A stretch of DNA of 44,250 nt from Burkholderiaceae bacterium (GTDB lineage Bacteria; Pseudomonadota; Gammaproteobacteria; Burkholderiales; Burkholderiaceae). Both the position numbers and the translations under genes were made by a program. Where the stretch lies: NCBI GenBank assembly GCA_021166835.1, contig JAJPEN010000072.1, positions 1-44,250 on the forward strand. The letters are read 5' to 3'. Shown in pieces: positions 25,883-32,987 of the stretch. Within the stretch, counting starts at the first letter, position 1. Each line of letters opens with the position of its first letter. Below the pieces are notes generated by a model, which worked only from the letters and a program-made list of their open reading frames with translations, made no database searches and was not told where the DNA came from.

Positions 25883-26908
25883 ATGACCGCCTCCCGAGAA
25901 GCGGCGCGCAAGCCCGAGCTCGTCTGTCCGGCCGGATCGCTGCGCGCGCTCACGCTCGCCGTCGACGCCGGCGCCGACGCCGTGTACATGGGGCTGAAAG
26001 ACGCGACGAACGCGCGCAATTTCGCCGGCCTGAACTTCGATCTGGCGCAGATGCGCAGCGGCATCGACTACGCGCACGCGCGCGGCCGCTCGGTGCTGAT
26101 GGCGCTGAACACCTATGCCGACGCGCGCGAGCCGTCGCGCTGGTGGCGCGCGGTCGACACCGCGGCGGAGCTGGGCGCCGACGCGCTGATCTGCGCCGAC
26201 ATCGCGGTGCTCGGCTATGCGCATCGCACGCATCCGCAGCTTCGCCTGCATCTGTCGGTGCAGGCCTCGGCCACCACCTACGAAGCGATCGAGTTCTATC
26301 GCGAGCGCTACGCGATCCGCCGCGCGGTGCTGCCGCGCGTGCTCACGCTGTCGCAGGTCGCGCACCTGGCACGCCACACGGGCGCGGAGATCGAGGTGTT
26401 CGGCTTCGGCAGCCTGTGCGTGATGGTGGAAGGCCGCTGCGCGCTGTCGTCGTATGCCACCGGGCAGTCGCCGAACACCGCCGGCGTCTGCTCGCCGCCT
26501 TCGGCAGTACGCTGGGAGGACACGCGCGAAGGCGTGCAGGCGCGGCTGAACGGCGTGCTGATCGACCGCTACGCACCCGACGAGCCGCGCGGCTATCCCA
26601 CGTTGTGCAAGGGCCGCTTCGACGTCGAGGGCAAGCGCGACTACGCACTGGAAGAACCGACGAGCCTGAACACGCTGGCGATCCTGCCGCAACTGTTCGA
26701 CATCGGCGTGGCGGCGATCAAGATCGAAGGACGCCAGCGCAGCCCGGCGTACGTCGAGCAGGTCACGCGCGTGTGGCGATCGGCGATCGACGAGTGCGCG
26801 GCCAGGCGCGAGCGCTACGGCGTGCAGCCGCAGTGGATCGCGGCGCTCGGTCGCTGGTCCGAGGGCCAGCAGCACACGCTGGGCGCCTACGACCGGCCTT
26901 GGCGTTGA
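25883..26908 (+). CDS. ubiU: UbiU, anaerobic ubiquinone hydroxylation subunit
   Basis: Predicted 341-residue peptidase-U32-family protein. In E. coli UbiU pairs with UbiV as a [4Fe-4S] complex that supports oxygen-independent hydroxylation in ubiquinone synthesis. LVCPAGSLRALTLAVDAGADAVYMG opens the protein. The cluster cysteines are visible in SLCVMVEGRC, AGVCSPP and TLCKGRF. The IKIEGRQRSPAYVE end is family-typical. The ATG at 25883 has AAGGAGAT about ten bases upstream. Its stop at 26906-26908 is followed within 15 bases by the ubiV start. Presence of all three ubiUVT genes makes this assignment firm rather than a generic protease call. Confidence 0.92.
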   Translation: MTASREAARKPELVCPAGSLRALTLAVDAGADAVYMGLKDATNARNFAGLNFDLAQMRSGIDYAHARGRSVLMALNTYADAREPSRWWRAVDTAAELGADALICADIAVLGYAHRTHPQLRLHLSVQASATTYEAIEFYRERYAIRRAVLPRVLTLSQVAHLARHTGAEIEVFGFGSLCVMVEGRCALSSYATGQSPNTAGVCSPPSAVRWEDTREGVQARLNGVLIDRYAPDEPRGYPTLCKGRFDVEGKRDYALEEPTSLNTLAILPQLFDIGVAAIKIEGRQRSPAYVEQVTRVWRSAIDECAARRERYGVQPQWIAALGRWSEGQQHTLGAYDRPWR

Positions 26909-26922
26909 ACGGGGAGCCGAAG

Positions 26923-27870
26923 GTGGATGCAACGAAGGCGCCGCTGCAGCGAACGCGCATCAGCGTGGGGCCGCTGCTCTACTACTGGCCGCGCACCGCG
27001 GTCGTCGAGTTCTACGCCCGCCTGGCCGACTCGGTTGCCGACACGATCACGCTCGGCGAGGTCGTCTGCTCGCGCCGGCACGAATTGAAGCTCGCCGACT
27101 GGCTCGCGCTGGCGCGCGACCTCGCCGCCTGCGGCAAGGAAGTCGTGCTCGCCAGCCAGGCGCTGCTCGAATCGGAGGCGGAGTTGCGCGAGATGCGCGA
27201 GATCGCCGGGCAGCACGAGTTCCTGGTCGAAGCGGGCGACGCATCGGCGCTGCGCACGCTCGCCGGCCACCGCTTCGTGCTCGGCCCGCACGTGAACGTC
27301 TACAGCCGGCCGGCGCTCGAGGAGTATGCGACGCTGGGCGCCGTGCGCTGGGTCGCGCCGGTAGAGCTCGATCTCGAGGCGATCGCCCGCATCGATCCGC
27401 CCGATGCGCGCGTCGCCGGCGGCCCCGACGGAAACGAACCGATCGAGGCCGAAGTCTTCGCCTTCGGACGCCTGCCGCTGGCCTTCTCGGCCCGCTGCTT
27501 CACCGCGCGCCACTACCGCCTGAACAAGGACGAATGCGCGTTCCGTTGCATCGAGCACCCCGACGGCCTGCTGCTGGCCACCGACGAGGGCGAGGCCTTC
27601 CTCTCGCTCAACGGCATCCAGACGCAGTCGGCCGCGCTGCATTGCCTGATCGCGCAACGCGAAGCGGTGCGCGCAGCCGGCGTCGGTCGCCTGCGGCTGT
27701 CGCCGTGCTCGGCGCATTTCGACGAAGTCATCGACTGCTTCGATGCGGTCTACAACCGCGGGCGCGATCCGCGCGAGGGGCTTGCGCAGTTGCGCGCGCT
27801 GCCGCTGCCGGGCGAACTGGTCGACGGCTTCGCGCGCCACGCCCCGGGCCTGCAGAGGATCGACTCGTGA
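26923..27870 (+). CDS. ubiV: UbiV, anaerobic ubiquinone hydroxylation subunit
   Basis: Predicted 315-residue U32-family partner of UbiU. SVGPLLYYWPR begins the fold. Cluster cysteines are placed as in E. coli UbiV: GEVVCSRRHE, then SARCFTARHY and DECAFRCIEHP. The GTG at 26923 is preceded by GGGGAG six bases away and is preferred over a TTG at 26905 that overlaps the ubiU stop and would add six residues. The 3' end overlaps ubiT by four bases. It should act in the cytoplasm with UbiU when oxygen is absent. Confidence 0.92.
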   Translation: MDATKAPLQRTRISVGPLLYYWPRTAVVEFYARLADSVADTITLGEVVCSRRHELKLADWLALARDLAACGKEVVLASQALLESEAELREMREIAGQHEFLVEAGDASALRTLAGHRFVLGPHVNVYSRPALEEYATLGAVRWVAPVELDLEAIARIDPPDARVAGGPDGNEPIEAEVFAFGRLPLAFSARCFTARHYRLNKDECAFRCIEHPDGLLLATDEGEAFLSLNGIQTQSAALHCLIAQREAVRAAGVGRLRLSPCSAHFDEVIDCFDAVYNRGRDPREGLAQLRALPLPGELVDGFARHAPGLQRIDS

Positions 27871-28319
27871 ACCCGCACACCACCGCCCTGCCGCGCGCCG
27901 GCGGCCTTCCCGTGCCGGCGCCGCTGCGCCGCCTCGTCGCACGCCTGCCGATCGCGCCGCCGTCGATTGCGCTCGCGCTCGCGCTCGATCGCCTGCTGCT
28001 GCCGCGCCTGTCGCCCGACGACGTCGTCCAACTGTCCGGTCGCGTGGTCGAGATCGAAGTGCTCGACCTCGGGATCCGCTGCCGCGTCTCGCTGGGCGCG
28101 CGCGGCTTTCGCGCGGCGCCCGACCGCGGCGCGGTCGCATTGCGCGTCGCCGCGCAGGCGCCGGGCTATCTGCGGCTGCTGCGCGGCGAGGAAGACGCCG
28201 ACCGCCTGTTCTTCGAGCGCGCACTGGTGATGGAAGGCGACACCGAATACGGGCTCGTGCTCAAGAACACGCTCGACGCGATCGGCCCGCTGCTCACCCT
28301 GCCCGCGGCGCTGCGCTAG
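27867..28319 (+). CDS. ubiT: UbiT, SCP2-domain lipid-binding protein
   Basis: Predicted 150-residue protein with an SCP2 sterol-carrier-like domain. It starts with a proline-rich leader and LALALDRLLLPRL, then LSGRVVEIEVLDLGIRCRVSL, and ends TEYGLVLKNTLDAIGP. UbiT binds ubiquinone intermediates and replaces UbiJ under anaerobiosis. The GTG start at 27867 overlaps the ubiV TGA (GTGA). It is the last gene of the nnrS-ubiU-ubiV-ubiT run; a TATACT hexamer eight bases after its stop may start the purU transcript. Confidence 0.88.
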   Translation: MNPHTTALPRAGGLPVPAPLRRLVARLPIAPPSIALALALDRLLLPRLSPDDVVQLSGRVVEIEVLDLGIRCRVSLGARGFRAAPDRGAVALRVAAQAPGYLRLLRGEEDADRLFFERALVMEGDTEYGLVLKNTLDAIGPLLTLPAALR

Positions 28320-28327
28320 GGCGCCGA

Positions 28328-28333
28328 TATACT
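28328..28333 (+). promoter_or_regulatory. Candidate -10 element of purU
   Basis: TATACT stands out in a GC-rich 56-base gap and lies 42 bases before the purU ATG. No convincing -35 was found upstream, where the sequence is still ubiT coding. Confidence 0.35.
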
Positions 28334-28375
28334 GCCGGCTCGCCCTGCCATGGAAGCTGCGAAGCGGCCCACCGC

Positions 28376-29227
28376 ATGCCCGACGGATTCATTCTCACGC
28401 TCTCGTGCCCCGATCGGCCGGGCATCGTGCACGCGGTCTCCGGTTTCCTGCTCGAGCACGGCGGCAACATCATCGAAGCCGCGCAATACGACGACCGCGA
28501 CACGGGCCTGTTCTTCATGCGCACGCATTTCGAGGCGGGCGCGAACGAATCGGCCGAGTCGCTGGCGCAATCCTTCGCGCCGATCGGCGAGCGCTTCGCG
28601 ATGCGCTGGCGCTTCTTCGATGCCACGCGCCCGTCGCCGACGCTGATCCTCGTCTCGCGGCTCGGGCACTGCCTGAACGACCTGCTGTTCCGGCAACGCT
28701 CGGGGCTGCTGCCGATCGACATCCGGGCGGTGGTCTCGAACCACCGCGACTTCTACCGGCTCGCCGCCTCGTACGACATCCCGTTCCACCACATCCCGGT
28801 GACGGCGGCCACGAAGGAACGCGCCGAGGCGCGCCTGATGGAGGTGGTCGACGCCGAAGGAATCGAACTGGTCGTGCTCGCGCGCTACATGCAGGTGCTC
28901 TCCGAGGACGTATGCGGGCGCCTGGAGGGACGCGCGATCAACATCCACCATTCGTTCCTGCCCAGCTTCAAGGGCGCGCGGCCGTACCGGCAGGCGCACG
29001 AGCGCGGCGTGAAGCTGATCGGCGCGACCGCGCATTACGTCACGAGCGCGCTCGACGAAGGTCCGATCATCGAGCAGGACGTCGAGCGCGTCGATCACTC
29101 GATGGGCGTGGACACCCTCACCGCGATCGGCCGCGACATCGAGAACGTCGTGCTCGCGCGCGCCGTCAAGTGGCACGCCGAGCGGCGCATCCTGCTCAAC
29201 GGCGCCAAGACGGTCGTGTTCCGCTGA
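28376..29227 (+). CDS. purU: Formyltetrahydrofolate deformylase
   Basis: Predicted 283-residue PurU, which hydrolyses 10-formyl-THF to formate and THF and balances one-carbon units. An N-terminal ACT domain (FILTLSCPDRPGIVHAVSGF) binds regulatory amino acids. The C-terminal formyltransferase-type domain has NIHHSFLPSFKGARPY and LIGATAHYVTSALDEGPI, which hold the catalytic Asn, His and Asp. The ATG at 28376 gives the expected N-terminus though its ribosome site is weak. It ends 21 bases from the convergent ackA stop. Confidence 0.95.
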   Translation: MPDGFILTLSCPDRPGIVHAVSGFLLEHGGNIIEAAQYDDRDTGLFFMRTHFEAGANESAESLAQSFAPIGERFAMRWRFFDATRPSPTLILVSRLGHCLNDLLFRQRSGLLPIDIRAVVSNHRDFYRLAASYDIPFHHIPVTAATKERAEARLMEVVDAEGIELVVLARYMQVLSEDVCGRLEGRAINIHHSFLPSFKGARPYRQAHERGVKLIGATAHYVTSALDEGPIIEQDVERVDHSMGVDTLTAIGRDIENVVLARAVKWHAERRILLNGAKTVVFR

Positions 29228-29248
29228 CGACGCAGGAATCGCCGTCCG

Positions 29249-30445
29249 CTACGACTGCGAATACTGCTGCCGCACCTGGGACATCATCGCCGCCACGTGC
29301 GCCGCGACGACCTGCTCCTCGTCGGTCGGCACCACGCAGACGGCCACCGTCGAGTCGGCAGCGTGCACGCGCGGGCCGTTCGCGCGATTCAGTGCAGGGT
29401 CGAGCCGCACGCCCATCCAGCCGAGCAGCGCCGAAATCTCGCGCCGCGTGCGCTCGCTGTGCTCGCCGATGCCGCCGGTGAAGACGAGCGCATCGCAGCC
29501 GCCGATCGCCACCGCGGTGGCGGCGATCTCCTGCGCCGCGCGCTGGCAGAGCATCTCGATGGCGAAGCCCGCGCGGGGATCGTCGCTCGCTTCGAGCGCG
29601 CGCATGTCGCCTGACAGGCCGGACAGTCCGAACAGTCCCGATTCGCGATGCAGGCCGCGGCTCACCTCGTCGACGTCGACGTGCAGCTGCTGCTGCAGGA
29701 AGAGCAGCACGCCCGGATCGAGATCGCCCGGGCGCGTGCTCATCATCAGGCCGCCGAGCGTGCTCAGCCCCATCGACGTGCGCACCGAACGGCGCTCGCG
29801 CATTCCGCACACGCTCGCGCCGCTGCCCAGGTGCGCGACGATGACGCGGGCGTCGGCCGCCGCGCCGAGCAGTTGCGGCAGCTTCTGCGCGATCCATTCG
29901 AAGGACAATCCGTGGAAGCCGTAGCGACGTGCTCCGCGCTCGCGCCACGACGCGGGCAGGGGCATCGTCGTGTGCAGCGCCGGTTGCGTGGCGTGGAACG
30001 CGGTGTCGAAGCACGCGACCTGCAGCGCGTGCGGTGCAAGCGCCTGCATCGCGCGCACGCCGGCGATGCCGAAGCCCTGGTGCAGCGGCGCCAGCGGCGT
30101 GAGCGATTCGATCAGCGCGAGCACCTCGTCGTCGATCCGCACCGGACGGATCAGCGCCTGCCCGCCGTGCGCGATGCGATGGCCGACCGCCTCGAGCGCG
30201 CCGAGCGCGCCCGCTTCGCCGACGTGGGCGAGCACCGCTTCGAGCGCGGCGCGCGAATCGACGTTTCCGGACAGCTTGCGTTCCTCGCGCGCGCCGCCGG
30301 CGGCGCGCCACGACAGGGCCGCCGAATCGGGCAGGCCCGAGACCTGTCCGCGCAGCCGCTCGACGACCTGGCCGCGGCGCTCGCCGCGGTCGTAGGTAGC
30401 GAACTTGATGCTCGACGATCCGCTGTTCAGCACGAGGATCGTCAT
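29249..30445 (-). CDS. ackA: Acetate kinase
   Basis: Predicted 398-residue acetokinase interconverting acetate plus ATP and acetyl phosphate plus ADP. NSGSSSIKF near the N-terminus, RRYGFHGLSFEWI in the middle, AHLGSGASVCG and FTGGIGEHSERTR are all present, and the length is normal. The ATG at 30445 follows the IclR-family stop by only four bases, so expression depends on that gene's transcript. No phosphotransacetylase gene is present in the window, so the partner enzyme (Pta or a phosphoketolase) must be elsewhere. Confidence 0.94.
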   Translation of the reverse strand: MTILVLNSGSSSIKFATYDRGERRGQVVERLRGQVSGLPDSAALSWRAAGGAREERKLSGNVDSRAALEAVLAHVGEAGALGALEAVGHRIAHGGQALIRPVRIDDEVLALIESLTPLAPLHQGFGIAGVRAMQALAPHALQVACFDTAFHATQPALHTTMPLPASWRERGARRYGFHGLSFEWIAQKLPQLLGAAADARVIVAHLGSGASVCGMRERRSVRTSMGLSTLGGLMMSTRPGDLDPGVLLFLQQQLHVDVDEVSRGLHRESGLFGLSGLSGDMRALEASDDPRAGFAIEMLCQRAAQEIAATAVAIGGCDALVFTGGIGEHSERTRREISALLGWMGVRLDPALNRANGPRVHAADSTVAVCVVPTDEEQVVAAHVAAMMSQVRQQYSQS

Positions 30446-30449
30446 CGCG

Positions 30450-31271
30450 TCACCAGTCGAGGGTCTGCGCCATGTCGGCGGCGGCGCTGCGCATCGCCGG
30501 CAGGAACTCCAGCGCCTCGTCCAGGCCCAGCCGCGACACCGGCGCATGCAGCGACAATGCCGCGACGATGCGCCCGTCGGCGTCGACCACCGGCACTGCG
30601 ATGCAACGCACGCCGGGCAGGTATTCCTCGTCGTCGATGGCGTAGCCCTGCTGCTGCACCCGCTCGATCTCGGCTTCGAGCCGCGTCGGGTCGTCGAGCG
30701 TTTGCGGCGTATGGCGGATCAGCGGGCACTGGCGGATCAACCGCTCGCGCGCGCGGCGCGTCATCGCGCCGAGGAAGAGCTTGCCGCTGGCCGAAGCGCA
30801 CAGCGGAATGCACGACCCGGCCGACAGCGACACGCGCAACGGCCAGTTGGCTTCGACCCGGTCGAGGTACACCACCGAATGACCGTCGGGAACCGACAGG
30901 TTGCAGGTCTCCCCGGTCTGCTCGACCAGCTCCTCGAGGATCGCCCGCCGTGCGGCGCACGACGGCGAGTTCAGCAGCACCGCGCCCGAGAGCCTGGTGA
31001 GCCGCCGGCCGCTGCGGTAGCGCTTGCTGCCCGGCTCGCGCGAGACGAGCCCGGCGTACTCGAGCGTGGACAGAATGCGGAATACCGTGGGCTTGGGCAG
31101 CCCGAGCGCCCGGCACAGGTCGGCGAGGTGCGGCGGAACCTCGCTTTCGGCGATGGTTTCCATGACGCGGATCGCACGCAGGATCGCCGAGCCGGCGGGA
31201 ACTTCGGCCGACTTGTGCGACTCGCCGGCGGCCGGCTCGACGAGCGTCGAGACGATTTGCGGATTTCTCAT
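30450..31271 (-). CDS. IclR-family transcriptional regulator
   Basis: Predicted 273-residue regulator. A winged helix-turn-helix lies around 30-90 (AIRVMETIAESEVPPHLADLCRALG type, with PKPTVFRILSTLEYAGLV as recognition region). The effector domain follows, including CNLSVPDGHSVVYLDRVE, PLCASASGKLFL and EYLPGVRCIAVPV. IclR proteins usually sense small carboxylic acids. It is the first gene of a two-gene unit with ackA, and the 55-base gap to the divergent usp gene contains a possible operator. The ATG at 31271 is used; a GTG two codons upstream is an alternative. The target is inferred to be its own operon and perhaps usp. Confidence 0.9.
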   Translation of the reverse strand: MRNPQIVSTLVEPAAGESHKSAEVPAGSAILRAIRVMETIAESEVPPHLADLCRALGLPKPTVFRILSTLEYAGLVSREPGSKRYRSGRRLTRLSGAVLLNSPSCAARRAILEELVEQTGETCNLSVPDGHSVVYLDRVEANWPLRVSLSAGSCIPLCASASGKLFLGAMTRRARERLIRQCPLIRHTPQTLDDPTRLEAEIERVQQQGYAIDDEEYLPGVRCIAVPVVDADGRIVAALSLHAPVSRLGLDEALEFLPAMRSAAADMAQTLDW

Positions 31272-31288
31272 GGCCACGCCATTATGCA

Positions 31289-31309
31289 GAAAACACGACG
31301 GACGTTTCC
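31289..31309. promoter_or_regulatory. Possible IclR operator between iclR and usp
   Basis: GAAAAC (31289-31294) and GTTTCC (31304-31309) form an imperfect inverted repeat (five of six pairs) with a 9-base spacer, in the middle of the 55-base divergent gap. IclR proteins bind short AT-rich palindromes of this general kind. The element may equally belong to a promoter. Confidence 0.3.
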
Positions 31310-31326
31310 CTACGAAGAGGACGAAA

Positions 31327-32136
31327 ATGTACGAGCGAATCCTGGTACCGGTCGACGGCTCCCGGTTCTCCGAGGAGGTGCTGCCGTATGCGCAGAGCAT
31401 TGCTCGCGCCACCGGCGCGAAGCTTGCGCTCATGCGGGTTCAGGAACGCGATTCCGCCGACGACGAGGCGACACGGCAATTGAACGCGCTGGCCGATGCG
31501 CTGAAAGCCGAGGCGCGTACCGTGCCGGGGCGAGGCAACGTGTCCGCCGCCATCCTCGAGGAGGCGGCCCGCGTGCGCGGCACGCTGGTGGCGATGACCA
31601 CGCACGGACGCAGCGGGCTCGCCGAGGCGATCCTCGGCAGCGTCGCGCACGACGTCGTTCGCACCGGCCACAACCCGGTGCTCGTCTACCGTCCGCACGG
31701 CCGCCAGCAGGGCGGGCACGAACCCATCCAGATCAACACCGTGATGCTGCCGATTGACGGCAGCGGGCACTCCGAGTGGATGGAGCAGCAGGCCGGCGAA
31801 TGGGCGCGCGCGCTGAAGGCGCGCCTGCTCGTCGTGCAGGTCATCTCGCCCGAGGCGCGCCCCGACCCGAACGTGCCGGCGAACGACGCGCTCGAAAGCT
31901 CCTACGTTCGCTCGCACGCGGTCGATCTCGGCCGACGCTACGGGGTCGAAGCGAACTGGGAAGTGCTGCACGGCGATCCGGTGGAGGCGATGGCCAGTTT
32001 CATCGGCGAGCGGCGCGACATCCTCGTGGTGATGGCCACGCGCGGGCGGTCCGCGCTGCAGGCGGCGGTGCTCGGCAGCGTCACCGCCGGGCTGCTGCGC
32101 GAAGGCAACGTGCCGATGATCGTGCGCGTGCCCTGA
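31327..32136 (+). CDS. Universal stress protein, two Usp domains
   Basis: Predicted 269-residue cytoplasmic protein with two fused UspA domains. Domain 1 starts YERILVPVDGS and ends with the ATP-binding pattern GRSGLAEAILGSVAHDVV. Domain 2 starts NTVMLPIDGSGHSE and ends GRSALQAAVLGSVTAGLL. Both G-x2-G-x9-G(S) loops are intact, so both could bind ATP. Tandem Usp proteins are linked to oxygen, nutrient or energy stress. The ATG at 31327 follows GAAGAGGA. It is divergent from the iclR-ackA unit, and a shared response to acetyl-phosphate or energy state is plausible but unproven. Confidence 0.92.
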   Translation: MYERILVPVDGSRFSEEVLPYAQSIARATGAKLALMRVQERDSADDEATRQLNALADALKAEARTVPGRGNVSAAILEEAARVRGTLVAMTTHGRSGLAEAILGSVAHDVVRTGHNPVLVYRPHGRQQGGHEPIQINTVMLPIDGSGHSEWMEQQAGEWARALKARLLVVQVISPEARPDPNVPANDALESSYVRSHAVDLGRRYGVEANWEVLHGDPVEAMASFIGERRDILVVMATRGRSALQAAVLGSVTAGLLREGNVPMIVRVP

Positions 32137-32164
32137 CGGGGCTTCGCCGCGCCGGTTGCGCATC

Positions 32165-32986
32165 ATGAAGCTCGATGCCGCCGACCTGCGCAAGCTCGAG
32201 GAGGCGCGCGAGCTGCTCGAGCGGCCGGGCCTTGCCGCACGGCTGAGCGACTTTCTCGGCGGCCCGATCGAACGCACCGTCGACCTGCTGCCGCCGTCGG
32301 TTCGCAAGCGGCTCGGCATCATCACGCATCATGCGCTGCAGCGTTCGGTCGACGCTGCAGCGCGCACGCTGGAACCGGGGCGCCGCCAGGCCAGTCCGCG
32401 CCTGCACAAGCTGCTCGGCTCGGTGAGCGGCGGCGCCGGAGGCGCGCTCGGCATCGCGGGGCTGTCGATCGAGATCCCGTTGTCCACCGTGCTGATCATG
32501 CGCTCGATCCTCGACGTGGCGCGCGCCGAAGGCGAAGACCCGGGCGCGCCCGACACGCGGATGGCGGCGCTCGAAGTGTTCGCGCTCGGCGGAGACTCGC
32601 CGCGCGACGACGCGGCCGAATCGGGGTATTACGCGGTGCGCGCGGTGCTCGCCCGCGCGGTGAGCGAAGCCTCGCGCTATGTCGCGCAACGCGGCATCAC
32701 GCAGGAAGGCGCGCCGGCGATGGTGCGGCTCATCGCGATGGTGGCGACGCGCTACAAGATCCAGCTCACGCAGAAGGCGGCAGGCATGCTGGTTCCGGGC
32801 GTGGGCGCGGCCGCCGGCGCGGCGATCAACCTGCTCTTCATGGATCACTACCAGACGATGAGCCGCGGTCATTTCGCGATCCGCGCGCTCGAACGCCGCT
32901 ACGGCGCCGAGGTCGTGCGTCAGGCGTATCGCACGCATCCGCGCAGAGGCTTCGAGCCGCCGTTCGTGGTCGACGAAGCGGCGTGA
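32165..32986 (+). CDS. EcsC-family protein
   Basis: Predicted 273-residue protein resembling the EcsC family. LLGSVSGGAGGALGIAGLSIEIP and MLVPGVGAAAGAAINLLFMDHYQ are glycine/alanine-rich hydrophobic segments that could insert in or lie on the membrane. ALERRYGAEVV ends the domain. EcsC was named from a Bacillus ABC-transporter locus; its biochemical role is unknown and no ABC genes are nearby. The ATG at 32165 is chosen over a TTG at 32156. The stop is followed after one base by the TonB-receptor GTG, so the two genes are likely co-translated. Confidence 0.82.
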   Translation: MKLDAADLRKLEEARELLERPGLAARLSDFLGGPIERTVDLLPPSVRKRLGIITHHALQRSVDAAARTLEPGRRQASPRLHKLLGSVSGGAGGALGIAGLSIEIPLSTVLIMRSILDVARAEGEDPGAPDTRMAALEVFALGGDSPRDDAAESGYYAVRAVLARAVSEASRYVAQRGITQEGAPAMVRLIAMVATRYKIQLTQKAAGMLVPGVGAAAGAAINLLFMDHYQTMSRGHFAIRALERRYGAEVVRQAYRTHPRRGFEPPFVVDEAA

Positions 32987-32987
32987 A

